A stretch of DNA of 64,000 nucleotides from the NCBI RefSeq assembly GCF_008065155.1, contig NZ_CP042819.1, positions 248,001 to 312,000 of the forward strand, read 5' to 3'. This document shows positions 7,918 through 17,806 of this stretch, piece after piece. The notes under the pieces were generated by a model. It was not told the DNA's origin and did not search any database. It saw nothing but the letters and a program-made list of their open reading frames with translations. How positions within the stretch are numbered: the stretch's first letter is position 1; the number at the start of each line of letters is the position of its first letter. Made by a program: the position numbers and the translations under genes. This DNA is from Octadecabacter sp. SW4. GTDB taxonomy: Bacteria > Pseudomonadota > Alphaproteobacteria > Rhodobacterales > Rhodobacteraceae.

Positions 7918-8493
7918 TCAATCGTCTTGTGAGACCATTTCGGTGGCTTCCTCGGGGCGCGGCTCGCGCGGGGGGCGCCCGACGACATCACGTAACTCGT
8001 CCAGCTCGATAAAGTTATCGCACTGACGACGAAGTTCATCGGCGATCATCGGCGGCTGGCTGCGGATCGTGGACACGACCGAAACACGCACGCCCTTGCG
8101 CTGAAGCGCTTCGACCAGCGGACGAAAATCACCGTCACCCGAGAAGATCACGATGTGATCGACATGCGCGGCCAGCTCCATTGCGTCTACGGCCAATTCA
8201 ATGTCCATGTTGCCCTTGACCTTACGGCGGCCCATCGAATCTGTGTATTCCTTGGCCGGTTTGGTCACCATCGTAAAGCCGTTGTAATGCAGCCAGTCGA
8301 CAAGTGGACGGATCGGCGAATATTCGTCGTTTTCCAGCAAGGCCGTGTAGTAAAAGGCACGCAGCATCTTGCCGCGTCGCATAAATTCGGCCCGCAGTAG
8401 TTTATAGTCGATATCAAAGCCAAGTGACTTGCTGGCGGCATAGAGATTCGACCCGTCAATGAAGAGCGCCAGACGCTCGTCACGGTAGAACAT
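7918..8493 (-). CDS. NYN-domain (LabA/DUF88-like) protein
   Basis: A predicted PIN-like nuclease-fold protein of 191 residues. The opening LALFIDGSNLYAASKSLG carries the first acidic residue of the NYN active site. VKGNMDIELAVDAM and HIVIFSGDGDFRPLVEALQ carry the further Asp residues, as in LabA/LabB proteins. Such proteins are thought to process RNA, but the substrate here is unknown. An in-frame ATG lies 15 bases upstream at 8508; the ATG at 8493 was preferred because AAGGAAAT precedes it at proper spacing. The C-terminus is acidic and Pro/Arg-rich and probably disordered. Confidence 0.85.
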   Translation of the reverse strand: MFYRDERLALFIDGSNLYAASKSLGFDIDYKLLRAEFMRRGKMLRAFYYTALLENDEYSPIRPLVDWLHYNGFTMVTKPAKEYTDSMGRRKVKGNMDIELAVDAMELAAHVDHIVIFSGDGDFRPLVEALQRKGVRVSVVSTIRSQPPMIADELRRQCDNFIELDELRDVVGRPPREPRPEEATEMVSQDD

Positions 8494-8601
8494 GAAATTT
8501 CCTTTCAAATAGTGCTTGGCCCGTGCTTGTGAGTGAGTGGTGTGAGTGGTGTGAGTAGTCTAAAACGGGTCAGGCGTAGTTTAATGTAAGGGAATTGTGA
8601 C

Positions 8602-9180
8602 ATGCTGCAACCCCATGAGCGAGACACTGCCTTGATTGCCATCGGTGCAAATCTGGCGCGTGCGGACGAGACGCTGCAGACCACAATCCTTGAGAGTGTG
8701 ACCGACATTGCGCAAGCCTTGGGGCCGATCACGGGGAAAAGTCGGCTGTTTCGCACCCCTTGTTTTCCCGCAGGTGCAGGCCCGGATTATGTAAATGCGG
8801 CCGTGGCTGTGAGGACGTTATTGCAACCTTCTGAAATATTGCGGGAATTACATGGCATTGAACGCAAATACGGGCGCGAACGGCAACAACGCTGGGCCAG
8901 CCGCACCCTTGATCTGGACCTGATCGCGGTTCGTGACGTTGTGTCACCAAATGCGCAAATGCAGACCGAGTGGCGCACGCTTGATGCAAAGTCGCAAGCA
9001 CGGACCGCACCGGAGCAGTTGATTCTCCCGCATCCGCGGCTTCAGGATCGCGCGTTTGTGTTGGTTCCACTGGCCGATATTGCCCCCGATTGGGTGCATC
9101 CGCTGTTGGGGCTGACAGTTGCGCAGATGCTGGCTAATCTTCCCGCACAAGACGTCGCGCAGGTGGTCGCGCTGGCGTGA
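8602..9180 (+). CDS. folK: 2-amino-4-hydroxy-6-hydroxymethyldihydropteridine pyrophosphokinase
   Basis: Cytosolic HPPK of folate synthesis, which transfers pyrophosphate from ATP to hydroxymethyl-dihydropterin. It has 192 residues. The N-terminal ALIAIGANL matches the family's ALGSNL strand. The ATP/Mg region RYG…RTLDLDLIAV (here KYGRERQQRWASRTLDLDLI) has the two catalytic Asp residues, and LPHPRLQDRAFVLVPLADIAP is the conserved C-terminal signature. A loop of about 25 extra residues between the DLDLI strand and LPHPRL is common in alphaproteobacterial forms. No strong ribosome site is seen before the ATG. Confidence 0.93.
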   Translation: MLQPHERDTALIAIGANLARADETLQTTILESVTDIAQALGPITGKSRLFRTPCFPAGAGPDYVNAAVAVRTLLQPSEILRELHGIERKYGRERQQRWASRTLDLDLIAVRDVVSPNAQMQTEWRTLDAKSQARTAPEQLILPHPRLQDRAFVLVPLADIAPDWVHPLLGLTVAQMLANLPAQDVAQVVALA

Positions 9181-9270
9181 TGACACGGGCGGGGATTGCG
9201 CTTGTCATTCATCGCCCTAGCCCTTAGATAGAGCGCTTGCAGACCGCCCCTGACTGACTGGAGAGCCCCG

Positions 9271-9633
9271 ATGGCCCGCGTTACCGTAGAAGATTGCGTC
9301 GACAAAGTTCCCAACCGCTTTGAGCTGGTGATGCTTGCCGCGCATCGTGCCCGTGAAATTTCCGCCGGTGGCGCGCTGACAGTGCCCCGCGACAACGACA
9401 AGAACCCTGTTGTTTCCCTGCGCGAGATCGCCGAAGAAACCCAGAAAGCCGACGATCTGCGCGAGCGTATGATCGAAGCCAACCAGACCCAGATCGAGGT
9501 TGATATGCCTGAAGAAGACGCGATGGCGTTGCTGATGGGTGCCGGTGGCGGCGAGGCGGACAAACCCGCTGACGATGACATGTCAGAAGAGAAATTGCTG
9601 CGCGCCCTGATGGAAGCGCAGGAGCCCAAGTAA
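9271..9633 (+). CDS. rpoZ: RNA polymerase omega subunit
   Basis: Small RNA polymerase assembly subunit of 120 residues. The N-terminus [20 protein letters not shown] is the canonical omega start, followed by [10 protein letters not shown] and [11 protein letters not shown]. The C-terminal third is acidic and variable, as in other alphaproteobacteria. A GGAGAG site precedes the ATG. It lies 31 bp before the (p)ppGpp synthetase/hydrolase gene, the usual alphaproteobacterial pairing. Omega forms part of the ppGpp-binding site on RNA polymerase in proteobacteria that have the MAR motif. Confidence 0.97.
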   Translation: MARVTVEDCVDKVPNRFELVMLAAHRAREISAGGALTVPRDNDKNPVVSLREIAEETQKADDLRERMIEANQTQIEVDMPEEDAMALLMGAGGGEADKPADDDMSEEKLLRALMEAQEPK

Positions 9634-9664
9634 GGGCGACACCCCAAACCAAGCGCGGACCGGT

Positions 9665-11824
9665 ATGATCCCAGCAGATGACCTGATCGGACTGGTCCGC
9701 AGCTACAACCCCGCAACAAACGAGGCGCTGGTCCGCGCCGCCTACGATTTTGGCCGCGACATGCACGAGGGGCAGTTTCGCCATTCGGGCGAGCCCTACT
9801 TTTCCCATCCCATTGCCGTTGCCGCCATTCTGGCCGAGCAGCAGATGGATGATGCCACGATCATCACCGCCCTGCTGCACGACACGATCGAAGACACCAA
9901 GGCGTCATTCGCGACCGTCGAGGCCAAGTTTGGCCGCGAGATTGCCGAACTGGTCGATGGTGTCACCAAGCTGACCAACCTCCAACTGAATTCGGCCCAG
10001 ACCAAACAGGCTGAAAACTTCCGCAAGCTGTTCATGGCCACGAGCCGCGATTTGCGGGTGACGCTGGTCAAGCTGGCCGACCGTCTGCACAATATGCGCA
10101 CGATCAAATCCATGCGCGAGGACAAGCAAGCGCAGAAGGCCCGCGAGACAATGGATATCTATGCCCCGCTTGCCGGACGCATGGGGATGCAGTGGATGCG
10201 CGAGGAGTTGGAGGATCTGGCGTTCCGTGTCCTCAACCCCGAAGGGCGCAATTCGATCATCCGCCGCTTTATCACGCTGCAGCGCGAAACCGGTGATGTG
10301 ATCGAAAAGATCACGGCCGACATGCGCCATGAATTGGACAAGGCCGGCCTTACCGCCGAGGTCACGGGCCGCGCCAAGCGCCCCTATTCAATCTGGCGCA
10401 AGATGCAGGAAAAGGATCAGGGGTTCTCGCGCCTGTCCGACATCTATGGCTTTCGCGTGATCACCGAGACCGAGGCCGATTGTTATCGCGTTCTGGGGGC
10501 CGTGCATCAGCGTTGGCGTGCGGTGCCGGGCCGGTTCAAGGATTACATCAGCCAGCCGAAATCGAACGGCTATCGCAGCATCCACACCACCGTATCCGGC
10601 CGCGATGGCAAGCGCGTCGAGGTGCAGATCCGCACGCGCGAGATGCATGAGGTGGCCGAAACCGGTGTGGCCGCCCATTGGTCCTATCGCAATGGTGAAC
10701 TGGTCGAAAACCGCTTTGCCGTTGATCCGGCGCGCTGGATTGCATCGCTGACCGAGCGTCTGGGCGAAGGCTATGAGGACGATCACGACGAATTTCTCGA
10801 GACGGTCAAGCTCGAGATGTATCAAGATCAGGTGTTCTGCTTTACCCCCAAGGGCGAAGTGATCAAACTGCCGCGGGGTGCCACCCCGATTGATTTCGCC
10901 TATGCGATCCATACCCGCATCGGCAGCGCTTGCGTCGGCGCCAAGGTCGATGGGTTGCGCGTACCGCTGTGGACCCGCCTCAAGAATGGCCAGTCCGTTG
11001 AAATCATCACCGCCGAGGGGCAAACGCCGCAGGCCACTTGGATCGACATCGCCGTTACAGGCCGTGCGAAAACCGCGATCCGGCGCAGTCTGCGCGAGGA
11101 AGACCGCGAAAGGTTCATCAAGCTTGGCCGCGAATTGGCCCGCGTGGCATTTGAAAACGTTGGCAAGAAAAGCACCGACAAAGCGTTGGCGACTGCCGCC
11201 AAGGCGCTGGCGGTTGAATCGGTCGAAGAAATGTTGGCCCTGCTGGGCAGTGCTGAAATGACCGCACGTGAGGTCGTCAATGCCATCTATCCCGATCTGG
11301 CGGAACTGCCACAAGACGAGGTGGACCAGCGCCGTGCGGTTGTCGGTCTGTCACCTGATCAGCTTTATCGCCGCGGTGCATGCTGCCAGCCAGTGCCGGG
11401 AGAACGTATTGTCGGGATCACCTTTCGCGGGCAGGGCGTTGTCGTGCACGCGATTGATTGCGAAGTGCTGGCCCAATACGAAGAACAGCCCGAACGCTGG
11501 ATCGATCTGCATTGGCAAGAGGGCACGCACCCGGCGCGCAATTCCGTCAGCCTTGATCTGGTGATCACCAATGACGCCGGTGTGCTGGGCCGTATCTGCA
11601 CGCTGATCGGCGAACAGAACGCCAATATCTCGGACCTGATTTTTGTTGATCGCAAGCCGGATTATTATCGCCTGCTGCTTGATGTCGAACTGCGCGATGC
11701 GGAACATTTGCACCGCGTCATGACCGCGCTCGAGGCTGAAAGTAACGTGTCGTCCATCGGGCGGCACCGCGATCCGGCGCGCACCGTGGCCCCCTTGGCA
11801 GACAATGCGCGGGACGGGCATTAA
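9665..11824 (+). CDS. rsh: bifunctional (p)ppGpp synthetase/hydrolase (RSH)
   Basis: Stringent-response enzyme of 719 residues, the typical length for the single long RSH of alphaproteobacteria. Domains in order are: an HD hydrolase (about 45–150, HDTIEDT at about 76–82, with the downstream DRLHNMRT); a synthetase (about 240–350, GFRVITETEADCY, KDYISQPKSNGYRSIHTTV); a TGS domain (about 395–455, VFCFTPKGEVIKLPRGATPI); a zinc-finger-like CCQPVPGERIVG segment; and a C-terminal ACT domain (about 640–705, LGRICTLIGEQNANIS). Both active sites look intact, so it should make and degrade (p)ppGpp. Position after rpoZ is conserved in the group. Confidence 0.96.
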   Translation: MIPADDLIGLVRSYNPATNEALVRAAYDFGRDMHEGQFRHSGEPYFSHPIAVAAILAEQQMDDATIITALLHDTIEDTKASFATVEAKFGREIAELVDGVTKLTNLQLNSAQTKQAENFRKLFMATSRDLRVTLVKLADRLHNMRTIKSMREDKQAQKARETMDIYAPLAGRMGMQWMREELEDLAFRVLNPEGRNSIIRRFITLQRETGDVIEKITADMRHELDKAGLTAEVTGRAKRPYSIWRKMQEKDQGFSRLSDIYGFRVITETEADCYRVLGAVHQRWRAVPGRFKDYISQPKSNGYRSIHTTVSGRDGKRVEVQIRTREMHEVAETGVAAHWSYRNGELVENRFAVDPARWIASLTERLGEGYEDDHDEFLETVKLEMYQDQVFCFTPKGEVIKLPRGATPIDFAYAIHTRIGSACVGAKVDGLRVPLWTRLKNGQSVEIITAEGQTPQATWIDIAVTGRAKTAIRRSLREEDRERFIKLGRELARVAFENVGKKSTDKALATAAKALAVESVEEMLALLGSAEMTAREVVNAIYPDLAELPQDEVDQRRAVVGLSPDQLYRRGACCQPVPGERIVGITFRGQGVVVHAIDCEVLAQYEEQPERWIDLHWQEGTHPARNSVSLDLVITNDAGVLGRICTLIGEQNANISDLIFVDRKPDYYRLLLDVELRDAEHLHRVMTALEAESNVSSIGRHRDPARTVAPLADNARDGH

Positions 11825-11826
11825 AG

Positions 11827-12471
11827 ATGGTGTTCAAGCGTCGGGACAGACGACCGGTCTGGCAAGTCATTTTTGAAGTCATCTATCCACGCGGTGGCTG
11901 GTCACGGGCGTTCAACTACGTCAAGCACCGGGTGCGCCGCCTGCCCGACACCCCCGAGAAAATCTCGCGCGGGATATGGGCTGGTGTTTTCACGACCTTT
12001 ACACCGTTCTATGGGCTGCATTTCGTCGTTGCTGCGATCATTGCCAAACTGATGCGTGGAAATATCCTCGCCGCCTTGATGAGCACGTTTTTCGGCAATC
12101 CGCTGACCTACCTGCCGATCGCTGTGGCATCGCTTCAGGCCGGGCATTTCTTGCTGGGCACGCGCCCCGACCGCGATATTCACGAAAGCCTTGGCGGCAA
12201 GTTTGTCGGTGCAGGGCGCGACCTTTGGCATAATTTCAAGGCGATCTTTACGCCCGAACAGATGGATTGGCAGCGCCTGCGCATCTTTTTTGACGAGGTG
12301 TTCTTTCCCTATATGATCGGCGGCATAATCCCGGGCATCATCGCGGCAACCATCGCCTATTACATCAGCGTCCCGTTGATCCGCGCCTACCAGAACCGGC
12401 GCCGCAAGGTGCTGCGCAACAAGTTGGCACAACTCAAGAAAAACATCGAAACTGACGGCTCGGGCCAGTAG
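11827..12471 (+). CDS. DUF2062 family membrane protein
   Basis: A 214-residue inner-membrane protein starting three bases after the RSH stop, so in the same operon. It has a basic N-terminus (FKRRDRRP), then [20 protein letters not shown] and a GNPLT loop ([13 protein letters not shown]), which together mark DUF2062. Two to four hydrophobic segments are present. The C-terminus is very basic ([20 protein letters not shown]). No biochemical role is established for the family. Its place between rsh and pdxJ is shared across Rhodobacterales. Confidence 0.85.
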   Translation: MVFKRRDRRPVWQVIFEVIYPRGGWSRAFNYVKHRVRRLPDTPEKISRGIWAGVFTTFTPFYGLHFVVAAIIAKLMRGNILAALMSTFFGNPLTYLPIAVASLQAGHFLLGTRPDRDIHESLGGKFVGAGRDLWHNFKAIFTPEQMDWQRLRIFFDEVFFPYMIGGIIPGIIAATIAYYISVPLIRAYQNRRRKVLRNKLAQLKKNIETDGSGQ

Positions 12472-12502
12472 GTTGGCAGCAGGAATCGCAAGAGGGCCGC
12501 AC

Positions 12503-13249
12503 ATGGCAACCCAAGACCTGCGCCTTGGCGTCAATATCGACCACGTGGCAACCGTGCGCAACGCGCGTGGCGGTGACACCCCCGACCCTGTCCGCGCCGC
12601 CATATTGGCGCAAGAGGCTGGCGCGGACGGCATCACGGCGCACCTGCGCGAAGATCGCCGCCATATCACAGATCGCGATATCGACGCATTGATGGCGGCG
12701 CTGACTGTGCCGCTGAACTTTGAAATGGCCGCCACGCCCGAGATGCAAAAGATCGCCCTGCGCCACAAGCCCCATGCCGTGTGCATCGTCCCCGAAAAGC
12801 GCGCGGAACGCACGACCGAAGGCGGCCTTGAAGTCGCGCGCGAGGAAAACCAGCTGGCCCATTTCATCGCACCGTTGCGGGATGCGGGATGCCGCGTATC
12901 CATTTTTATCGCTGCCGATCAGCGCCAGATCGAGGCGGCCAACCGGATCGGTGCGCAAGTGATCGAGCTGCACACCGGTGCCTATTGCGATGCCCACGCC
13001 GAAGGGGATTTTGCCAAACGCGATGCCGAATTGGAAAAGATGCGTGAAATGTCGGCCTTTGCCCACGCCCTTGGTCTTGAAGTCCACGCGGGTCACGGCC
13101 TCACCTATGATACTGTGCAGCCCGTCGCCGCTTTTCCCGAAGTGCGCGAGTTGAACATCGGTCATTTCATCATCGGCGAGGCGATTTTTCGCGGCCTCAC
13201 CCCCGCAATTGCAGAAATGCGCCGCTTGATGAAAGAGGTCCGGGCATGA
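12503..13249 (+). CDS. pdxJ: pyridoxine 5'-phosphate synthase
   Basis: TIM-barrel enzyme that condenses 1-deoxyxylulose-5-phosphate with 3-amino-2-oxopropyl phosphate to form pyridoxine phosphate. It has 248 residues. [17 protein letters not shown] is the family signature, followed by [20 protein letters not shown] and the C-terminal phosphate loop [17 protein letters not shown]. The frame is open from a TTG at 12473, but the ATG at 12503 has AGAGGG upstream and the expected N-terminus. The stop overlaps the next frame. Confidence 0.96.
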   Translation: MATQDLRLGVNIDHVATVRNARGGDTPDPVRAAILAQEAGADGITAHLREDRRHITDRDIDALMAALTVPLNFEMAATPEMQKIALRHKPHAVCIVPEKRAERTTEGGLEVAREENQLAHFIAPLRDAGCRVSIFIAADQRQIEAANRIGAQVIELHTGAYCDAHAEGDFAKRDAELEKMREMSAFAHALGLEVHAGHGLTYDTVQPVAAFPEVRELNIGHFIIGEAIFRGLTPAIAEMRRLMKEVRA

Positions 13250-13314
13250 CCCGGCCAGCGTTCTTTCGGCGCGGTCAGCCTGCAACTGCTGACCACCCGA
13301 TTGGAGGCATGATA

Positions 13315-13521
13315 TTGCGACTTCTTCCCGCCTTGTTATTGGCCCCGCGGGCGGCCACCGCGCAAACCGCTACCCCTTGCGACTGGCAGGCCTCGGCGCA
13401 GGCGCTGGTCGAGCCCTGGGAGGACAACAGCGCAACCTTTGCCAACGCGGCCCCGCTGGAAATCACGTTTAATCAGGCCACCGGCAGTGTTACCGTCACC
13501 AGCCAATTGGGTATGGAATGA
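13315..13521 (+). CDS. short secreted hypothetical protein, possibly internally deleted
   Basis: Starts at TTG 13315 or ATG 13309; GGAGG at 13304–13308 is best spaced for the TTG. It begins with a signal-peptide-like stretch (RLLPALLLAPRAATAQ) and a mature part with one Cys (PCDWQASAQALVEPWEDN). The mature region is only about 50 residues and overlaps the Dabb gene by 4 bp. Rhodobacterales often carry a longer secreted protein at this spot, so the abrupt join ATFAN–APLEITFNQATG may mark an in-frame deletion; this is from memory of the family and unproven. Function unknown. Confidence 0.45.
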   Translation: MRLLPALLLAPRAATAQTATPCDWQASAQALVEPWEDNSATFANAAPLEITFNQATGSVTVTSQLGME

Positions 13522-13832
13522 TTGCGCATTGTGTCATGCTGAACCTGCGTGAAGATCACGACGCAGGCGAATTGGCGCAGATCATGCAGGGGCTTGCTGC
13601 CCTTGTGGGCACGATCGACGGATTTACCGGTTTCGAACACGGGCCGAACATTGATTTGGAAGGCAAATCACCTGATTTCGCCGTAGGGTTTGTGGGGCGT
13701 TTTACCAGCCGGGCCGCGTTGGAAACCTACGCCGCCGATCCACGCCATCGCGCCCTTGGCGCGCGCCTGGTTGCGCAATGTGCGGGCGGCGGTGACGGTA
13801 TCACGGTCTTTGATATCGAGAGCAGATCATGA
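13518..13832 (+). CDS. Dabb (stress-responsive A/B barrel) domain protein
   Basis: A 104-residue ferredoxin-like alpha-beta barrel protein. [20 protein letters not shown], then [10 protein letters not shown] and [20 protein letters not shown] give the Dabb pattern, including the family's H-x-[VC]-x-[FL] first strand. Family members form dimers; some are plant or fungal enzymes, but most bacterial ones have no assigned reaction. It overlaps both neighbours by 4 bp, so it is translated within the pdxJ–recO operon. Confidence 0.85.
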   Translation: MIAHCVMLNLREDHDAGELAQIMQGLAALVGTIDGFTGFEHGPNIDLEGKSPDFAVGFVGRFTSRAALETYAADPRHRALGARLVAQCAGGGDGITVFDIESRS

Positions 13833-14230
13833 TTCTGGGTATCGGCACTGACCTCGCGAATATCGAGCGTATTCAAGGCACGCTTGACCGCTTTGGCGAC
13901 CGGTTTCGCAATCGTGTTTTCACCGATGTTGAACAGCGCAAGGCCGAACGCCGCCGTGACGTCGCGGGCACCTACGCCAAACGCTGGGCCGCCAAGGAGG
14001 CTTGCTCCAAGGCGCTGGGCACGGGTCTGCGCATGGGGATCTCCTGGAAGGACATGGCCGTGTCTAATCTGCGCAGCGGACAACCCGTCATGGCCGTAAC
14101 GGGATGGGCTGCCGAACGCCTTGCGAAAATGACTCCCGCTGGCCACGAGGCCATCATTCACGTGACTTTGACCGACGATCACCCCTGGGCGCAGGCCTTT
14201 GTCGTGATCGAGGCACGCCCCATCGCTTGA
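13829..14230 (+). CDS. acpS: holo-[acyl-carrier-protein] synthase
   Basis: Transfers the phosphopantetheine arm of CoA onto ACP, activating fatty-acid synthesis. It has 133 residues. [15 protein letters not shown] holds the Mg-binding Asp, and [15 protein letters not shown] holds the catalytic Glu and CoA-binding Lys. [18 protein letters not shown] is the last strand pair. It overlaps the Dabb gene by ATGA and precedes lepB by 51 bp. Confidence 0.96.
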   Translation: MILGIGTDLANIERIQGTLDRFGDRFRNRVFTDVEQRKAERRRDVAGTYAKRWAAKEACSKALGTGLRMGISWKDMAVSNLRSGQPVMAVTGWAAERLAKMTPAGHEAIIHVTLTDDHPWAQAFVVIEARPIA

Positions 14231-14281
14231 CAGCCAAGGATGCGGGCCGCATGTAGCAGCCAACCAATGATAGGAACACGC

Positions 14282-15136
14282 ATGTCCGAAACTTCGAGCC
14301 TTTGGGGCACCATCAAGGAAACCATCAAAACGGTGGTTTACGCCCTGTTGATCGCAGGTGCCTTTCGCACGCTGCTGTTCCAGCCGTTCTGGATTCCATC
14401 GGCGTCGATGAAAGACACGCTGCTGATCGGTGATTTTCTGTTCGTAAACAAAATGGCCTATGGCTATTCCTATGCATCCTGCCCCAGCATCATCATTCCG
14501 CGCATCGGTCTTGATGTGGACGCCGAAGATTTCTGCGGCGTGTTCAAGAGCGACGAGGACGACACCAGCGGCGGCAACCGATTGTTTGGCTCTATGCCTG
14601 ACCGCGGCGATGTTGTCGTTTTTCGCCACCCCGTCACGGGGCGCGATTTCATCAAGCGCCTGATCGGCCTGCCCGGCGACCGTATCCAGATGCGCAACAG
14701 CGTTCTTTATGTCAACGATGAGGCAGTCACACTTGAGGACGCAGGCACGTTCGTCGAAACGATGGAGCGCCAAGGCCCGCAAGGAAACCTGCCGCGCTGC
14801 CGCAATGGTGCCGTGGGCATGGGCGCGGATTGCGAAAAGACCCGCCAGACCGAAACGCTGCCCGGCGGTGTCAGCCATGACATCCTCAATATTGGCACCA
14901 CGGCCCTTGATAATACCGGCGTCTTTACGGTGCCCGAGGGGCATTTCTTTTTCATGGGTGACAACCGTGACAATTCCACCGACAGCCGCGTTCCACAAAA
15001 CGCCCGTGGCGTGGGTTTCGTGCCGTTCGAGGATATCGTTGGCCGCGCGGATCGCATCATGTTCTCGTCTGCCGGGCGTTCGATGCTGGCGTTCTGGACA
15101 TGGCGCAGTGACCGTTATTTCAAGGCGATTGAGTGA
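14282..15136 (+). CDS. lepB: signal peptidase I
   Basis: Inner-membrane serine protease that removes Sec and Tat signal peptides on the periplasmic side. It has 284 residues. One N-terminal membrane helix ([17 protein letters not shown]) is followed by [15 protein letters not shown] with the nucleophile Ser, [20 protein letters not shown] with the general-base Lys, and [11 protein letters not shown] (box E). A loop of about 40 residues with Cys residues between boxes, and another near [12 protein letters not shown], are typical of alphaproteobacterial forms. The upstream in-frame ATG at 14240 has no ribosome site; AGGAA precedes the ATG at 14282. Confidence 0.96.
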   Translation: MSETSSLWGTIKETIKTVVYALLIAGAFRTLLFQPFWIPSASMKDTLLIGDFLFVNKMAYGYSYASCPSIIIPRIGLDVDAEDFCGVFKSDEDDTSGGNRLFGSMPDRGDVVVFRHPVTGRDFIKRLIGLPGDRIQMRNSVLYVNDEAVTLEDAGTFVETMERQGPQGNLPRCRNGAVGMGADCEKTRQTETLPGGVSHDILNIGTTALDNTGVFTVPEGHFFFMGDNRDNSTDSRVPQNARGVGFVPFEDIVGRADRIMFSSAGRSMLAFWTWRSDRYFKAIE

Positions 15137-15813
15137 AACTGGCCGCTGATCTGAACGCCTTTGCGCGCACCCTTGGTCATGATTTCGCCAAGCCGGAATT
15201 GTTGGTGCGCGCCGTCACCCATTCGTCGATGGCAACAGCGCATCGTGACGACAATCAGCGGCTTGAATTTCTTGGGGACCGGGTGCTGAACCTGGTCATT
15301 GCCGACGCAATCTTTGCCGCTGACCCAAGCGCGGCCGAAGGCGAACTGGCCGTGCGCTATAACTACCTTGTGCGCAAGGAAACCTGCGCAGATGTGGCGC
15401 GCGAATGGGGCTTGGGCGAGGTGCTGAAAATCGGCCGCTCCGAGATGAAAAGCGGTGGACGACGCAAGACGGCGATCCTTGGGGATGCGCTTGAGGCGGT
15501 GATTGCCGCGATCTATCTGGATGCAGGCCTTGATGCGGTGCGCGCCGTGATTCTGCGAATCTGGGGCGAGCGGATTTCAACAGCCGCGACCGAATCCAAG
15601 GATGCCAAGACCGCATTGCAGGAATGGGCGCAGGCGCGTGGTATCCAGCCGCCAAAATATACTGAAATCAGCCGCGAAGGACCGGATCACGCTCCGGTTT
15701 TCCTGATCGAAGCGCGCCTTGAAACGGGCGAGGCCGCACAGGCGAGCGACACTCCCAAACGCCTTGCCGAACAGGCCGCCGCCGAGGCACTTTTGCAGAA
15801 AGTCAGCCCATGA
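15133..15813 (+). CDS. rnc: ribonuclease III
   Basis: Double-strand-specific endoribonuclease for rRNA and mRNA processing. It has 226 residues. The catalytic domain (1–150) contains [16 protein letters not shown] with the signature acidic residues and [16 protein letters not shown] with the second catalytic pair. A dsRNA-binding domain occupies about 155–225 ([18 protein letters not shown], then [10 protein letters not shown]). It starts at GTG overlapping the lepB stop and is followed by era with a 4-bp overlap, the classical lepB–rnc–era operon. Confidence 0.96.
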   Translation: MKLAADLNAFARTLGHDFAKPELLVRAVTHSSMATAHRDDNQRLEFLGDRVLNLVIADAIFAADPSAAEGELAVRYNYLVRKETCADVAREWGLGEVLKIGRSEMKSGGRRKTAILGDALEAVIAAIYLDAGLDAVRAVILRIWGERISTAATESKDAKTALQEWAQARGIQPPKYTEISREGPDHAPVFLIEARLETGEAAQASDTPKRLAEQAAAEALLQKVSP

Positions 15814-16727
15814 ACGATGCGCCCACCTCAGCCGGATTTGTCGCCCTGATTGGTGAACCCAACGCCGGAAAATCAACGCTGCTGAATCGTATGGTTGGCG
15901 CCAAGGTGTCAATCGTGACCCACAAGGTGCAAACCACGCGTGCCCGCATCCGAGGTGTCGCGATGGACGGTGCCGCACAGATTGTTTTTGTCGATACGCC
16001 GGGCCTGTTCGCCCCCCGCCGCCGCCTTGACCGCGCTATGGTCGCCGCCGCCTGGAGCGGGGCTGCGGATGCAGACGTGATCGTGCTGATGATCGAGGCC
16101 CATCGCGGGATCACCCCGGGCGTCGAGGCGATCCTGGAGAAATTGGCCGAAGTTGGTGAGGGGCGCACAGTTGCACTTGCGATCAACAAGATCGACCGCG
16201 TGAAATCGGAACAGCTGTTGGAACTTACGCAGCGAATGAACGACCGCTACGCTTTTGCCGACACCTTTATGATCTCGGCGGAAAAGGGCCACGGGTGTGA
16301 TACCCTGCGCGCATGGCTGGCTGACAAAATGCCCAAAGGACCGTGGCTTTATCCCGAAGATCAAATCGCCGACCTGCCGCTGCGCATGATCGCCGCTGAA
16401 GTGACGCGCGAAAAGCTGACCCTGCGCTTGCATCAGGAATTGCCCTATCAGTTGACCGTCGAAACCGAAAACTGGGAAGAACGCAAAGACGGATCGGCCA
16501 AGATTGATCAGGTTGTTTACGTCATGCGCGACGGGCACAAAGGGATCGTGCTGGGCAACAAGGGCGAGACCATCAAGGCGGTGGGCAAGGCCGCGCGCGA
16601 GGAACTGGTCGAATTTCTGGGCCGCAAGGTGCATCTATTCCTGCAAGTGAAGGTCCGCCCGAACTGGCTTGAGGAAAGCGAACGCTATTCCGAAATGGGC
16701 CTTGATTTCAAAGACGGAAATGCATGA
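15810..16727 (+). CDS. era: GTPase Era
   Basis: Ribosome-assembly GTPase that binds 16S rRNA at the 30S subunit. It has 305 residues. The G1 motif GEPNAGKST, the switch region [12 protein letters not shown]3 DTPG and G4 NKID are all present. The C-terminal KH domain (about 215–300) includes [19 protein letters not shown], the RNA-binding GxxG loop. It overlaps rnc and DUF1491 by 4 bp each. Confidence 0.97.
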   Translation: MNDAPTSAGFVALIGEPNAGKSTLLNRMVGAKVSIVTHKVQTTRARIRGVAMDGAAQIVFVDTPGLFAPRRRLDRAMVAAAWSGAADADVIVLMIEAHRGITPGVEAILEKLAEVGEGRTVALAINKIDRVKSEQLLELTQRMNDRYAFADTFMISAEKGHGCDTLRAWLADKMPKGPWLYPEDQIADLPLRMIAAEVTREKLTLRLHQELPYQLTVETENWEERKDGSAKIDQVVYVMRDGHKGIVLGNKGETIKAVGKAAREELVEFLGRKVHLFLQVKVRPNWLEESERYSEMGLDFKDGNA

Positions 16728-17053
16728 CGCGGCTGACGGCGGATATCTGGGTATCGGCCTATCTGACACGGCTGCGCCTGCAAGACATCCCCGCCTTCGT
16801 GGTGGCCAAGGGTGACCTCACGGCGGGCACGGTGATCGTCAAGCTCAACACTTTGGACGGGCAGGCGCGCGCGTTTCACCGCGCGTTTGATCTGATGAGC
16901 GGCGAACGCACATGGGCCGTCTTGGCCGATGGGGCGGAGGCGGATGTTGATGCCTCTCTTGCCAGACAACGCAGTTTCGACCCTGACCTTTGGGTGATCG
17001 AAGTCGAAGACCGCGCCGGGCGTCACCTGCTGGATCAACCGGGTCTTGAATAA
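16724..17053 (+). CDS. DUF1491 family protein
   Basis: A 109-residue soluble protein. RLTADIWVSAYLTRLRLQ, then VVAKGDLTAGTVIVKLNTLD and the closing DPDLWVIEVEDRAGRHLL match DUF1491, a small alphaproteobacterial family with no known activity. It is regularly found between era and recO, as here. It overlaps the era stop and ends 27 bp before recO. Confidence 0.85.
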   Translation: MTRLTADIWVSAYLTRLRLQDIPAFVVAKGDLTAGTVIVKLNTLDGQARAFHRAFDLMSGERTWAVLADGAEADVDASLARQRSFDPDLWVIEVEDRAGRHLLDQPGLE

Positions 17054-17080
17054 CCCGTCACCTTCGGGCCTGATCGCACC

Positions 17081-17806
17081 ATGATAGAATGGCGCGACGA
17101 AGGCCCGCTGATTGCGGTGCGCAAACATGGCGAAACCTCGGTCATTATCGAGGTGTTCACGGCTGAACATGGCCGCCACGCCGGTGTCGTGCGCGGTGGC
17201 ACCAGCCGCAAGGTTTCGGCCAGCCTGCAGCCCGGCACCCAGATCGAGATCACATGGAAAGCGCGGCTCGAGGATCATTTGGGCAGCATCACCGTTGAAC
17301 CGCAGCGTAGCCGCGCCGCGCAAGTGATGCAGGATCGTGTGGCGCTTGCCGGGTTGAACGCGGTCTGCGCCATCCTGTCGTTCAGCCTGCCCGAGCGTGA
17401 ACCCCACCCCGCCCTTTATGCGCGCACCGTGGCGCTGCTTGATCTGTTGGGGCAGGGTGATGTCTGGCCACTGGCCTATCTGCAATGGGAAATGGCGCTG
17501 CTGGATGAACTGGGCTTTGGCCTTGATCTGTCGGCCTGCGCCGTGACCGGTACCAACGCGGATCTGTGTTTCGTGTCGCCGCGCACGGGGCGCGCGGTGA
17601 GCCGCGAAAATGCGGGTCCGTGGGTGGACAGGTTGCTACCGCTCTCGCCCGCCCTGATCGGGCGCGACATCACCGATGAAAACATCCTGCAAGGGCTGAA
17701 AACCACCGGGCATTTCTTTGAGAACCACCTAGCGCCGTCATTGGGGGATCGCAAATTTCCCGCAAGCCGCGCACGCCTTCTGGATGCGCTTAATCGCCAG
17801 CCTTGA
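17081..17806 (+). CDS. recO: DNA repair protein RecO
   Basis: RecF-pathway mediator that loads RecA on SSB-coated DNA. It has 241 residues. An N-terminal OB fold ([20 protein letters not shown]) is followed by the helical domain with [20 protein letters not shown], where the family often has a Cys-rich zinc site; here few Cys remain ([17 protein letters not shown]). The last 17 bp overlap the 3' end of the convergent META-domain gene. Confidence 0.93.
   Translation: MIEWRDEGPLIAVRKHGETSVIIEVFTAEHGRHAGVVRGGTSRKVSASLQPGTQIEITWKARLEDHLGSITVEPQRSRAAQVMQDRVALAGLNAVCAILSFSLPEREPHPALYARTVALLDLLGQGDVWPLAYLQWEMALLDELGFGLDLSACAVTGTNADLCFVSPRTGRAVSRENAGPWVDRLLPLSPALIGRDITDENILQGLKTTGHFFENHLAPSLGDRKFPASRARLLDALNRQP

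Noticed and set aside
13727-14998. 423-codon open frame on the minus strand
   Set aside because: It is antisense to acpS and lepB, which have complete family motifs. Long antisense frames are expected in GC-rich coding DNA with strong third-position bias.
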